This document shows positions 53,145 through 62,645 of a stretch of DNA of 64,000 bases, piece after piece (position 1 is the first letter of the stretch; every line of letters begins with the position of its first letter). Source of the DNA: VAZQ01 sp963744275 (GTDB lineage Bacteria; Pseudomonadota; Alphaproteobacteria; Rhizobiales; Xanthobacteraceae); assembly GCA_963744275.1 (NCBI GenBank), contig CAVUSX010000025.1, positions 310,001 through 374,000 on the forward strand, given 5' to 3'. The notes beneath the pieces were generated by a model that was not told the origin of the DNA, did not search any database, and was given only the letters and a program-made list of their open reading frames with translations. A program made the position numbers and the translations under genes.

Positions 53145-55482
53145 ATGGACGCAGTCCGGCAACTGGCGTCCCCGAGCTTCCGCGCGATCCGCGCCGGGCT
53201 TGATCCTCCATTCGGGGTCGCGCATCTGCGCGAGCAGCCCCGAGGCGGCGACCGCGATCACGAGAGCCGCGGCCTAGCGATCGTGCGCAAGCTCTTTCAA
53301 AGACAGCTCGCCAAAGCGACGTCCAAATCGGGCGCGGTCGATCTCGACGCGCTCGCCGAGCTTGTGGACTCCGCCTACGAGGAGGCCGATCGCGACCGCC
53401 GCCGCACCGACCGCTCGCTCAGGCTCATGGCCGAGGAGATCGATCAAACCCACGCGCAGCTGGTCGAGGCGTTCGAGATGGTGCCGGAAGGGCTGGTCTT
53501 GCTCGACGCCGAGGGCCGTTACATTCGATGGAATTGCAAATTCACGGACCTCTATCATACCGCCCTCGACAAGATCGCGGTCGGTGCGAGCTTTGCCGAT
53601 TTCGGTGCGCGCCAACCTCGAGCGCGGCCATTATCTCGACGCGATCGGACGCGAGGAGGCCTGGCTGGCCGAACGGCTCGCGCAACACGGTCGCTACCAG
53701 AGCTCTTGCGAGCAGCACATCGCGGGCGATCGCTGGGTGCGGGTCGAGGAGCGCCGTACCGCCGATGGCGGCAGCATCGGGGTGCGCATCGACATCACGG
53801 ACCTCAAACGGCGCGAGGAATCGTTCCGGCTCTTGTTCGATGAAAACCCGATCCCGATGTGGGTCGTCGATCGCGATACCCGGAAGTTTCTCGCCGTCAA
53901 CAATGCGGCGGCATCCCACTACGGCTACAGTCGCGAGCAATTCCTGAAGCTGGGCACGTTTGATGTGCGCCCGGCGGAGGATCACGAAAGATTCCGGCAT
54001 TTCATGCGCCGAGGGAACATGTCGCAGGGCAGCCAGCCCTGGCGTCACCTCAAATCGGACGGCACCATCATCCTGGTGACGGTCTATACGCGACCCATCG
54101 TCCGCGACGGGCGACCCGCTTGGCTGTGCGCGATCATCGACGTTACCGAGCGCAGCCTCGCCGACGAGCGGGTGCGCTACATGGCGCACCACGATTTGCT
54201 CACCGGTCTTCCCAACCGGGCGCGTTTTCTGGAAAAGACCGACAATGCGACCGAACGCCTGCGGCAAAGCGGCGAGATGTTCGCGGTCTTCATGCTGGAC
54301 CTCGATCGCTTCAAGGACGTCAACGACTCGCTCGGGCATCCGGCCGGGGATGCGCTCCTCAAGGATACGGCGCGGCGGCTGAAGTCGGTGCTGAAAGATG
54401 CCGAATTCCTGGCGCGTCTCGGCGGGGACGAGTTTGCGATCCTGCAGCCGATCGCTGCCGATGGGCGGGAGGAGGCCGCCGCGCTCGCGGAGAGGATTTT
54501 CAACGTCATCTCCGAGCCCTACGACATCGACGGCTCGAAGATCGTCGTCGGGACCAGCATCGGGATCGCGCTCGCCCCCTTCGACGGCGTCGAGCCCAAA
54601 GAATTGATGAAGCAAGCCGACTTGGCGCTTTATCGGCAAAAATCCGCGGGCCGGAACGGCTATCGTTTCTTCGACGCCCAGATGACCGTCGAGGCGGACG
54701 CGCGCCACCAATTGGTGCACGAATTGCGTGCCGCCATCTCGGGCAATGAGCTCGAGCTCCATTATCAACTCGTCGTCGACGTCAAGACCGGTGACCCATG
54801 CGGGGCGGAGGCCCTGATGCGTTGGCAGTCATCCGCGGCGGGGAAATATTCCTCCGGGCGAGTTCATTCCGCTGGCCGAGGAGAGCGGGCTGATCGTTCC
54901 GCTCGGGGCGTGGGCTATTGCAGACGGCTTGCGCGGCCGCGGCGAGCTGGCCGCCGCACGTCAAGGTGGCGGTGAACTTGTCGCCGGTGCAGTTCCGCAA
55001 GGGCAATCTGCTCGACGTCGTCATCTGCGCGCTCGTGGAATCCGGCCTCTCGCCCGAGCGGCTCGAGCTGGAAATCACCGAAATCCGTCTTGATCGAGAG
55101 CCATTTGGATATTCTTCCCGTGATTCGTCAGCTGAAAAATCTCGGCATATCGATTGCTCTCGACGACTTCGGCACCGGATATTCGTCGCTCAGCTATTTG
55201 ACGATGTTCCCGTTCGACAAGATCAAGATCGATCGTTCGTTCGTCCAGAACGTCATGACGCGAACCGAATGCAGAGCCATCGTTTCCGCGGTGCTGGCGC
55301 TCGGGCGCGGCCTCGACATGAAGATCACGGCCGAGGGGGTCGAAACCGAGGACCAATTCGAGTTGCTGTCGTCGTTGGGCGTGGACTCGATCCAAGGCTA
55401 TCTGTTCGGTCGCCCGTGTCCCCTGCCGCAATTGAGTTTTGGGCGCGTCCATCTCGCGCAGGCGGCGGCGAGCGCCGCTTAG
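53145..55482 (+). CDS. PAS-PAS-GGDEF-EAL cyclic-di-GMP regulator, four frameshifts
   Basis: Cytoplasmic protein that makes and/or breaks cyclic di-GMP. An N-terminal coiled region (VDLDALAELVDSAYEEADRD) leads to a PAS-like segment (FEMVPEGLVLLDAEGRYIRW). A +1 shift near 53610 is followed by NLERGHYLDAIGREEAWLAE and a second PAS (FRLLFDENPIPMWVVDRDTR). The GGDEF domain has DLDRFKDVNDSLGHPAGD and ARLGGDEF intact. Shifts near 54845, 54950 and 55088 break the EAL domain, but GAEALMRW (EAL), ELEIT, DDFGTGYSSL, KIDRSFV and AEGVET are all present, so both activities look possible. Corrected length is about 778 residues. The exact N-terminus is uncertain. Confidence 0.85.
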
Positions 55483-55535
55483 CCGGCGCGACCCAGAAAT
55501 GTTCCGAACCGTCTTTAGGTGCTGAAGCAAAGACC

Positions 55536-56996
55536 ATGAATGTTCGACCCGCGATGATGGATGAGCTCGAGGGGCTGATCGCCGGCAAGGATATCGGCAG
55601 CCGTGCCAAATCCCTGCGGCGCGTCACCGATCTTTTCGTTTCGGGCACCGCGAGCTTTTCCGACGATCAGATCGCCTTGTTCGATGAAGTGATGAGCCAG
55701 CTCGCCCGGGAGATCGACGCTTCCGCGCGTGCGGCCTTCGGGACCCGGCTGGCCTCGATGCCGGAAGCGCCGCCGCGGGTCTTGCGCGAGATGGCGCTCG
55801 ACGACGAGATCGCCGTGGCCGAGCCGGTGCTGCGGGGCGCCACGCAGCTCGACGGTGCGACGCTCATCGAGGGTGCCAAGACCAAGAGCCAGGACCACCT
55901 GCTCGCGATCTCGCGCCGGGCCTATTTGCCGGAAAGCGTCACCGACGTGCTGGTCGAGCGCGGAAACCGGGAGGTCGCGTTGAGCACAGCCGGCAATGCC
56001 GGCGCCAAATTTTCGGACTACGGCTATGCGACACTGGTGGAAAGGTCCGAGTCGGACGGGGATCTCGCGGTCTGCATGTGGTCTCGAAAGGAGAGCCCCC
56101 GGCAGCATCTGCTCCGATTGTTCGCCAATGCATCCGAGAGCGTGCGTGCCCGTCTCAAGGCCGCGAATCGCGTCAAGGCCGATGTCATTCGCGACATGGT
56201 CGCCAAGGCGGCGGAGCAATTCCAGGCGGAGACGCGGCGGGACTCCGCGGAATATGCGGCGGCGGAAGCCGCCGTGCGCTCCTTGTACAAATACGGCGGC
56301 CTGTCGGTGACCAAGTTGGTGGATTTCGCCCGCGCCGGCAAGTTCGACGAAACCACGATCGCGCTGGCGATGCTGAGCAACTTGCCGATCGGCCTGGTCG
56401 AGCGCGCCTTCAGCCAGGACGCCTCTGAGCAGATTCTGGTGCTGGCCAAGGCGATGGGGCTGAGCTGGGATGATACCAAGGAGCTGCTGCTGCTGAAGGC
56501 AGCACCCAAAGGCAGCACCGACGATGATCTCGAGCGGTGCCGCGCGAGCTTCGGCCGATTGAAGTCCGAAACGGCGTTGAAAACGATCCAGTTCTATCGG
56601 CTACGGGAGCGGGCGGCGTCCGGGCGGGACGGCTCGAGGGCGAGAGGGCCGCGCCTACGCCTTGAGCCGCGGCAGCACCTCCTGGCCGAACAGGGTCATG
56701 CTGTCGACCGTCTCCGCGTGCGGCAGGAAGCCGGCCTGTCCCATGGACAGGAGATGGCCGAGCCCTCCTGCATAATCCGCGAACTGCGTGATCTGGGCAT
56801 GGACCTGATCGGGCGTGCCGCAGAACAGGATGGCGGCATCGATCAGATCCTGGATGCTGGCGCTGCGCATGTCGACCACCCGGCCGTCGCGGGTGAGGGT
56901 GCGCTCGCGGGCGCGTCCCATCAGGATGCCGGCATTCTCCTCGACCGAGAGATAGCCGGGCGGATTGCGGAAAGGCGGCCACACGATGCCGCCTGA
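55536..56996 (+). CDS. DUF2336 protein (alphaproteobacterial), end uncertain
   Basis: From ATG 55536: MMDELEGLIAGKDIGSRAKS, RVTDLFVSGTASFSDDQIAL, FDEVMSQLAREIDASARAAF, EPVLRGATQLDGATLIEGA and SRRAYLPESVTDVLVERGN are the DUF2336 N-terminal helices (HEAT-like). FARAGKFDETTIALAMLSNL and AKAMGLSWDDTKELLLLKAA close the domain near 56600 (about residue 360). The frame stays open to 56996, but the last 115 or so codons are antisense to the LLM gene and are not protein-like, so the true stop was probably near 56600-56665 and lost to an indel. Follows the cyclic-di-GMP gene by 53 bp; function unknown. Confidence 0.78.
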   Translation: MNVRPAMMDELEGLIAGKDIGSRAKSLRRVTDLFVSGTASFSDDQIALFDEVMSQLAREIDASARAAFGTRLASMPEAPPRVLREMALDDEIAVAEPVLRGATQLDGATLIEGAKTKSQDHLLAISRRAYLPESVTDVLVERGNREVALSTAGNAGAKFSDYGYATLVERSESDGDLAVCMWSRKESPRQHLLRLFANASESVRARLKAANRVKADVIRDMVAKAAEQFQAETRRDSAEYAAAEAAVRSLYKYGGLSVTKLVDFARAGKFDETTIALAMLSNLPIGLVERAFSQDASEQILVLAKAMGLSWDDTKELLLLKAAPKGSTDDDLERCRASFGRLKSETALKTIQFYRLRERAASGRDGSRARGPRLRLEPRQHLLAEQGHAVDRLRVRQEAGLSHGQEMAEPSCIIRELRDLGMDLIGRAAEQDGGIDQILDAGAAHVDHPAVAGEGALAGASHQDAGILLDREIAGRIAERRPHDAA

Positions 56997-57806
56997 GCGC
57001 AGATATTCGGCCACCAGCTCGCCGCGCCGCCGCGCCTCGGTCTCGTTGGCCGCGACCGCCACCAGGCCGAGATAAGCGAGGCGATCGGGAGCGGGCGCCG
57101 GCCGTCCTTGCGACATGTAGCCCTCCCGATAGGCATCGTAGAGCGGCCTCGTCTTGTAGCCGGAGCCGAGCACCGCCATCACGTAGCCGCGCTCGCCCAG
57201 CATGCGGGCATTGCCGAGGCTGCCGGCCGCGCTCCAGATCGGCGGATGCGGCTGCTGCCAGGGCCGCGGCCAGATGTTCACGTTGCGATAGTGGAAGAAC
57301 TGGCCTTCCCAGCTGAACGGGCCGTCGTGGCTGGTCATGGCCTTGATGATGAAGTCGTGGGCCTCCCAGAACTTGTCCATGACGCCGACCGGATTCTGGT
57401 TCGAGCAGGGGAATTCATAAGGCACGCCCTTGATGAAACCCATCTCCAGCCGCCCGCGCGAGATCACGTCGATGGTGGCGAGCTCCTCGGCGACGCGCAG
57501 CGGGTCGGGACGGTGGCCGATCGGATAGCCGAGCACCAGCAAGCGCGCGCGCCTGGTCTGGCGCGCCAGAATCGAGAGGCCGACCACGACCGTCGACGAC
57601 ATGCAGGTCGCGGTCTGGTGATGCTCGTTGAGCATGATGTCGAAGCCGAGCTCGTCGGCCAGGAGCCATTCGTCGTAGAAGCGATGATAGAGATCGGCCG
57701 CGATCGCGGGATCGCATTTGCGGTTCGGCAGATTGACCCGCAGCGAGCCGTCGTGGTCGTTCCAGGCGTCCGGATAGGGCTGCTCGGTGAAATGGTACAC
57801 GCGCAT
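56655..57806 (-). CDS. LLM-class flavin-dependent monooxygenase
   Basis: 383 residues from ATG 57806. LADELGFDIMLNEHHQTATC, VVGLSILARQTRRARLLVLG, EELATIDVISRGRLEMGFIK, WPRPWQQPHPPIWSAAGSLG and ILFCGTPDQVHAQITQFADY are the bacterial luciferase-like fold with its F/FMN phosphate loop. Needs reduced flavin from a separate reductase. The start overlaps the stop of the hydrolase gene (TGATG), so the two are an operon; a Baeyer-Villiger-like oxidation followed by ester or lactone hydrolysis would make sense (inference). Confidence 0.88.
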   Translation of the reverse strand: MRVYHFTEQPYPDAWNDHDGSLRVNLPNRKCDPAIAADLYHRFYDEWLLADELGFDIMLNEHHQTATCMSSTVVVGLSILARQTRRARLLVLGYPIGHRPDPLRVAEELATIDVISRGRLEMGFIKGVPYEFPCSNQNPVGVMDKFWEAHDFIIKAMTSHDGPFSWEGQFFHYRNVNIWPRPWQQPHPPIWSAAGSLGNARMLGERGYVMAVLGSGYKTRPLYDAYREGYMSQGRPAPAPDRLAYLGLVAVAANETEARRRGELVAEYLRSGGIVWPPFRNPPGYLSVEENAGILMGRARERTLTRDGRVVDMRSASIQDLIDAAILFCGTPDQVHAQITQFADYAGGLGHLLSMGQAGFLPHAETVDSMTLFGQEVLPRLKA

Positions 57807-58744
57807 CACGTGGTCTCGTCCACGAAGGCGAAAATCCGCCGGGCGAATTCCTCGGGACTCTCGAGATGGGGGAAATGGCCGGCGCGCGCGATCGGCTCGA
57901 GACGCGCGCCCGGGATGGCGGCGCAATAGGCCTGCCCATAGGGCGGTGCGAGAATGCGGTCCGCCGTGCCCCAGATGAGCAGGGTGGGAACCCGGATGCG
58001 GTGCAGCCGCTGCTTGAGCTTGGGGTCGTGCATATAGGGCGACCAGCCGTAGCGCGCGGTTGCCTCCCGGTTGCGCGCGATCGCCAGGACCTCGGCCTCC
58101 GGCATCGCCTTGTAATCGTGCTTGCCGGCGCCCGGGTCGAAATAGGCCATCTCGGCGAATTGCTCTTCGGTCAGCGCGAAGATGTCGGCGATGTCACGGG
58201 TCTCGCGACCTCCGACCTTGATGCCCACCGGATTGGCGAGCACCAGATGCGAGATGCGGGCGCAGGATTTCACCGCCATCTCGGCCGCGATCCAGCCGCC
58301 GAGCGAGACGCCCGCCACGATGGTGCGGTCGAGATCGAGCTCGTCCATGAGGTCGAGATAGAAATAGGCGAGATCGTCGATGGAGGTGAACGAAGGCGGC
58401 TGCTGCGAGCCGCCGAACCCCGGATGGCTCGGGGCGATCAGGCGCGTCCGCTCGGCCAGGAGATCGAGCACCGGCGCGCTCGCCCCGATGCCGATGCCCG
58501 GATGCAGGAACAACAGCGGCCGCCCGCTGCCCCGCTCGATCAGCTCGATGCGGATGCCGTCGATGACGCGCGCGGTCATCTCCCGCGCGACGGTTGCCGG
58601 CTCGGCGGTTGCCCGCTCGGCGGTTGCCCGCTCGGCGGTTGCCGGCGAACCGGCGCTGTTTTCTGCGGCCATTGTCTGGCCGGAACCCTGGCGGGAGACT
58701 TCCATCGCATCTTGTTGGTATATGATGTGAAATTCCTGCGCCAT
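57806..58744 (-). CDS. Alpha/beta hydrolase with 15-bp tandem repeats in its N-terminus
   Basis: 312 residues if started at ATG 58744 (AGGGA upstream); ATG 58579 directly before the domain is the main alternative. The domain: RIELIERGSGRPLLFLHPGI, APSHPGFGGSQQPP, VAGVSLGGWIAAEMAVKSC (nucleophile elbow GVSLGG), LIWGTADRILAPPYGQAYCA (acid) and IARAGHFPHLESPEEF (base His). The complete triad predicts an active esterase or lactonase. Residues about 33-51 (AERATAERATAEPATVA) come from almost four copies of a 15-bp repeat at 58591-58646 and are probably disordered. Confidence 0.85.
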   Translation of the reverse strand: MAQEFHIIYQQDAMEVSRQGSGQTMAAENSAGSPATAERATAERATAEPATVAREMTARVIDGIRIELIERGSGRPLLFLHPGIGIGASAPVLDLLAERTRLIAPSHPGFGGSQQPPSFTSIDDLAYFYLDLMDELDLDRTIVAGVSLGGWIAAEMAVKSCARISHLVLANPVGIKVGGRETRDIADIFALTEEQFAEMAYFDPGAGKHDYKAMPEAEVLAIARNREATARYGWSPYMHDPKLKQRLHRIRVPTLLIWGTADRILAPPYGQAYCAAIPGARLEPIARAGHFPHLESPEEFARRIFAFVDETT

Positions 58745-58813
58745 GGGAATTTTCCCTGGGCGCCGGGGAGCCGTAACATCGCGAGGATTTCGCGACCAAG
58801 CCGGGGAGCGCCC

Positions 58814-59674
58814 TTGTCCGATACCGCCGAGCCGAAGACCGAATTCCGCCAGAACATCGTCTACGCCACCCATGACGGCGTCGAGCTTGCGGGCGACCTG
58901 TATCTGCCGGCGGGAGCGGGGCCGTTTCCGCTCCTCATCAACGTGCACGGCGGCTATTGGCGCCGTGGCGCGCGCGAGACCTATCAATATTGGGGACCGT
59001 ATCTGGCGCAGCACGGCTATGCGGGCTTCACCATCAGCTACCGGCTGACCAAGCCGGGGCGCAAGACCTATCCGGAAGCGGTGCACGACGTGCGCGCCGC
59101 GGTGCAATTCATGCGCGGCCGCGCCAAGGAGCTGAGACTCGATCCCGATCGCTTCGCTTTGTGGGGCAATTCCGCCGGCGCGCAGCTCGCCGCCCTGGTG
59201 GCGCTGGCGGGCGACAGCCCGCTGTTTGCCAGCGGCTATCCGGATGACCCGCATGCCGGCGTCTCGACCGGCGTCAAGGTCCTCATCGGCACCTATGGCA
59301 TCTATGAGCTTCTCGGGCAGTGGCGTCAGGCCCAGATCGGCACCCCGGGCGACAACCTGGTCGAATCCTATCTCGGCTGCTCGCCCATGCAGGATCGCCG
59401 CCGCTATTTCGAGGCCTCTCCGATCAGCCACGCGGTCATCGGCAACAACAAGACCGCGGTGTTCCTGAGCTGGGGCACGGAGGATGACGTGGTCGACCAT
59501 CGCGCCCAGTCGCTCGAGTTCCTGCTGGCGCTCAAGCAGGCGGGCTTCAACGCCCGCACCTGCGTGATGCACGGCGCGCCGCATTATTGGCTCAGCGATC
59601 CGATCGAGGAGCCCGGCAGCCACACCGGCTTCCTGGCGCCGCGGCTGCTGCGCTTCCTGGCCGAGCGGCTGTAG
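58814..59674 (+). CDS. Alpha/beta hydrolase fold esterase (BD-FAE/HSL-like)
   Basis: 286 residues from TTG 58814, with GGGGAG 6-11 bases upstream. TEFRQNIVYATHDGVELAGD, LLINVHGGYWRRGARETYQY (oxyanion HGG), GYAGFTISYRLTKPGRKTYP, FALWGNSAGAQLAALVALAG (nucleophile GNSAG), FLSWGTEDDVVDHRAQSLEF (acid) and VMHGAPHYWLSD (His). No signal peptide, so cytoplasmic. Divergent from the LLM-hydrolase pair, 70 bp away. The stop codon TAG is the start of a REP element (GTAG at 59671). Confidence 0.88.
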   Translation: MSDTAEPKTEFRQNIVYATHDGVELAGDLYLPAGAGPFPLLINVHGGYWRRGARETYQYWGPYLAQHGYAGFTISYRLTKPGRKTYPEAVHDVRAAVQFMRGRAKELRLDPDRFALWGNSAGAQLAALVALAGDSPLFASGYPDDPHAGVSTGVKVLIGTYGIYELLGQWRQAQIGTPGDNLVESYLGCSPMQDRRRYFEASPISHAVIGNNKTAVFLSWGTEDDVVDHRAQSLEFLLALKQAGFNARTCVMHGAPHYWLSDPIEEPGSHTGFLAPRLLRFLAERL

Positions 59675-59825
59675 GGTGGGCATTGCGCCCGCTCGGCCTT
59701 GCGGCTTGCTCGGCTGTTCCGGCGCAATGCCCACGCGTCCGACCTCTCGGCTTGCCGCGTGGGCAAAATCGCCGGCAAGGCGGGCGCAGGCGTTCGAGCA
59801 TGAGACGCGATTTCGCCCACCCTAC
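59671..59825. repeat. GTAG-bounded palindrome, family A (copy 4), overlapping a stop codon
   Basis: GTAGGGTGGGCATTGCGCCC on the left, GCGATTTCGCCCACCCTAC on the right, with inner GGCGCAATGCCCACGCG and CCGCGTGGGCAAAATCGCC arms. The TAG of its GTAG foot is the stop of the esterase gene. Confidence 0.88.
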
Positions 59826-59929
59826 GGGTCCGGGCGTTCCCGAAACGCCCCGCAATTGCGCGGGACGTGCCCCTGATATTCGGTGTATGATTCACCTAAA
59901 CGAAGCGACACGAGCCAGGGAGACGCCAG

Positions 59930-60382
59930 ATGATTGCATTCACGGTCAATGGCCAGCGCAAGGAAGTGGGAGTGGACGGCAATACCCCACTGCTGTGGGT
60001 GTTGCGCGAGCACCTCAAGATGACGGGCACCAAGTTCGGCTGCGGCATCGCCGCCTGCGGGGCTTGCACGGTGCACATCGACGGGCAGGCGGTGCGCTCC
60101 TGCGCGATGCCGGTCTCGCTGGTGGAGGGCAAGACGGTCACGACCATCGAGGGGCTGTCGCCCGACGGCAGCCATCCGCTGCAGAAGGCCTGGATCGCCG
60201 AGCAGGTGCCGCAATGCGGCTACTGCCAATCCGGCCAGATCATGCAGGCGGCCGAGCTGCTGGCGCGCAACAAGAATCCCTCGCGCGCCGAGATCGTCGA
60301 GCACATGGACGGCAATATCTGCCGCTGCGGCACCTACCTCAAGATCATCAGCGCCATCCAGCGCGCGGCGCGGGAGGGCTGA
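59930..60382 (+). CDS. Molybdenum hydroxylase [2Fe-2S] subunit (xanthine dehydrogenase family)
   Basis: 150 residues. FTVNGQRKEVGVDGNTPLLW, TGTKFGCGIAACGACTVHID (plant-type 2Fe-2S Cys) and CGYCQSGQIMQAAELLARNK with GNICRCGTYLKIISAIQRAA (second 2Fe-2S). Passes electrons from the Mo subunit encoded 3 bp downstream. The missing FAD subunit indicates the two-subunit IorAB/aldehyde-oxidoreductase type that hands electrons to a cytochrome or other acceptor. Confidence 0.93.
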   Translation: MIAFTVNGQRKEVGVDGNTPLLWVLREHLKMTGTKFGCGIAACGACTVHIDGQAVRSCAMPVSLVEGKTVTTIEGLSPDGSHPLQKAWIAEQVPQCGYCQSGQIMQAAELLARNKNPSRAEIVEHMDGNICRCGTYLKIISAIQRAAREG

Positions 60383-60385
60383 TCC

Positions 60386-62569
60386 ATGAACCAGCATTCG
60401 AGCCTGAGCCGCCGCGATTTCCTGGGAACCGCCGCCGGTCTCACCCTGGCGCTGACCATCCTGCCCGAGGGGTTCGGCGGGATCGATGCGGCGAGCGCGG
60501 ACGCCGCGCTCTCGCCCAATGCCTGGCTCACCATCACGCCCGACGGCATCATCACCATCGTGTCGCCGGTGGCCGAGATGGGGCAGGGCAGCTTCACCAC
60601 GATCCCGGCCATCATCGCCGAGGAGCTCGATGCCGATTGGTGGAACGTCCGGCCGATCCAGCCGCCCAGCTGGGACGAGAAGAAATACGGCAATCCGGAA
60701 TACGGCATGACCTTCCAGACCTCGGCGAGCGCCTCGGTGCGCGGCTACTTCAAGCCGGCGCGGCTGGCGGGCGCGCAGGCGCGGCGCGTGCTGCTCGAGG
60801 CGGTGGCGGCGAAGTGGAACGTCCCGGTCGGCGAGCTGTCGACCCAGCCCGGCCTGGTGGAGCACAAGCAAGTCGGCCGGCGCATCACCTATGGCGAGAT
60901 CGCGGCCTTTGCGCAGGCGCCCGCCGTGCTGCCCAAGATCGAGGACAAGGACCTCAAGGACCCGGCGAGCTTCCGCTTGATCGGCAAGAACGTGGACCGG
61001 GTCGATGTGCCCCTCAAGGTCACGGGCGCCGCGCAATACGGCATGGACGTGCAGGTGCCCGGCATGGTCTACGCCGCGGTGCTGCAATCGCCGTATCCGG
61101 GCGGCTCGCCGCAGACCGTGGACGACGCGGCCGCCCGCAAGGTGCCCGGCATCACCGACGTGGTGCGCTTGCCGGAAGGCGTCGGCGTCATCGGCGATAC
61201 GGTCGAGGGCACGCAGGCCGCCAAGAACCTGCTCAAGGTCACCTGGTCGGATGCGCCCGGCGCCCACCACGACAGCGAGCGCGCGCTCGAGGAGTTCGCC
61301 GCCATCGGACGCGACAAGAGCCGCGCCGGTGTCGTTTTTTCGAAAGAGGGCGACGCCAAGGCCGCGCTCGCGGGCGCCGCCAAGGTCTATCGCGGCGAGT
61401 ACCGCACGCGCTACGTCTATCACGCCCAGATGGAGCCGATGAACGCGACCGCTTCGGTCAGTCCCGACGGCAAATCGGCGCAGATCTGGACCGGCACCCA
61501 GGCGGCGAGCGGCCTCTTGAACGCGGTCGCCCACCTGCTGCAGACCGAGCGCTCCAATCTCACCTTGCATCAGCACGTGATGGGCGGCGGCTTCGGCCGG
61601 CGCGGGCATCATGAGACGGTGCTCGATGCGGTCCGGCTCGCCAAGGCGGTCGGCAAGCCGGTCAAGCTGATCTGGAGCCGCGAGGACGACATCGCCTTCG
61701 GCAAGTTCCGCCCGATGACCGCGCACCATATCGAGGCGGGTCTCGATGCGAGCGGCAAGGTGATCGCCTGGCACCACCGCGTGGTCGCCGAATCGGTGGT
61801 GGCCTACACCTCCGGCGATCCGACCCCGCGGCAGGACCGCATCGTGATGAAGGGCTCGCCGATCCCGCAATATCCGATCGCCAACAAGCTCGCCGAGCAT
61901 GTGATCGAGGCCCGCGGCGCCCGCGTGTCGCCCTGGCGGGGTGTCGGCAACGGCCATAACGCATTCGCAGCAGAGAGCTTCATCGACGAGATCGCCAAGG
62001 ATCAGGGCAAGGATCCGATCGCGTTGCGGCTCGAGATGTCGGAGGGGGTGCCGCGCATGCAGACGCTTCTGCGCGCGGTCGCCGAGATGTCGGACTGGAC
62101 GCGCAAGCGCGAGGGCACTGCGCTCGGCGTCGCCACCATGGTGAAGGACGACACGCTGTCGGCCGGCGTCGCCGAGGTTTCGGTCGACCGCGCGACAGGC
62201 AAGCTCAAGGTGCACAATATGTGGTGCGCCATCGATGCCGGCATCGCGGTGCAGCCGCGCAATCTGGCGGCGCAGACCGAAGGCAGCATGATCTACGGCC
62301 TCGGCCACGTGCTGCGCGAGAAGATCGTCATCAAGGACGGGCACGTCAAGCAGACGAACTACACCGACTACGAGGTGACCCGCATGTCGGACGTGCCCAA
62401 CATCGAGGTCAAGGTGGTCTCGACCAACAACCCGCCCTCCGGCGGCGGTGAGGACGGTCTGCCGGTGGTCGCCGGCGCCGTCGGCAACGCCGTCGCGGCG
62501 CTCACCGGCGTGCGGCTGCACGAGCTGCCGTTCGCGCCCGAGCGCGTGCGCGGCGCGCTCGGGGCTTGA
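60386..62569 (+). CDS. Molybdopterin-binding subunit of a xanthine dehydrogenase-family enzyme (IorB-like)
   Basis: 727 residues. A Tat signal SLSRRDFLGTAAGLTLALTI marks export as a folded Mo enzyme. VSPVAEMGQGSFTTIPAIIA and AMDVQVP-type segments are the aldehyde-oxidase-like domains. HVMGGGFGRRGHHETVLDAV and WRGVGNGHNAFAAESFIDEI hold cofactor-binding residues, and NNPPSGGGEDGLPVVAGAVG contains the conserved Glu region expected for the base. Domain order (Ald_Xan_dh_C2 duplicated) fits isoquinoline 1-oxidoreductase beta or related periplasmic aldehyde dehydrogenases. Substrate unknown: N-heterocycle or aldehyde. Entire gene is free of frameshifts. Confidence 0.92.
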   Translation: MNQHSSLSRRDFLGTAAGLTLALTILPEGFGGIDAASADAALSPNAWLTITPDGIITIVSPVAEMGQGSFTTIPAIIAEELDADWWNVRPIQPPSWDEKKYGNPEYGMTFQTSASASVRGYFKPARLAGAQARRVLLEAVAAKWNVPVGELSTQPGLVEHKQVGRRITYGEIAAFAQAPAVLPKIEDKDLKDPASFRLIGKNVDRVDVPLKVTGAAQYGMDVQVPGMVYAAVLQSPYPGGSPQTVDDAAARKVPGITDVVRLPEGVGVIGDTVEGTQAAKNLLKVTWSDAPGAHHDSERALEEFAAIGRDKSRAGVVFSKEGDAKAALAGAAKVYRGEYRTRYVYHAQMEPMNATASVSPDGKSAQIWTGTQAASGLLNAVAHLLQTERSNLTLHQHVMGGGFGRRGHHETVLDAVRLAKAVGKPVKLIWSREDDIAFGKFRPMTAHHIEAGLDASGKVIAWHHRVVAESVVAYTSGDPTPRQDRIVMKGSPIPQYPIANKLAEHVIEARGARVSPWRGVGNGHNAFAAESFIDEIAKDQGKDPIALRLEMSEGVPRMQTLLRAVAEMSDWTRKREGTALGVATMVKDDTLSAGVAEVSVDRATGKLKVHNMWCAIDAGIAVQPRNLAAQTEGSMIYGLGHVLREKIVIKDGHVKQTNYTDYEVTRMSDVPNIEVKVVSTNNPPSGGGEDGLPVVAGAVGNAVAALTGVRLHELPFAPERVRGALGA

Positions 62570-62577
62570 GGCGTTCC

Positions 62578-62645
62578 GTAGGGCGCAATCGCTTTATTGC
62601 GCCGTCGGTCTTGCCAAGTGGCGCAATAAAGCGATTGCGCCCTAC
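62578..62645. repeat. GTAG-bounded palindrome, family B (copy 3)
   Basis: GTAGGGCGCAATCGCTTTAT to ATAAAGCGATTGCGCCCTAC with a short loop, the most compact copy. It lies between convergent genes; its last base is the first base of the TAG stop of the minus-strand gene. Confidence 0.92.

Noticed and set aside
59822..62521. An 899-codon minus-strand frame over the molybdenum hydroxylase genes
   Set aside because: Antisense shadow; the plus-strand pair has all expected Fe-S and Mo-cofactor motifs.
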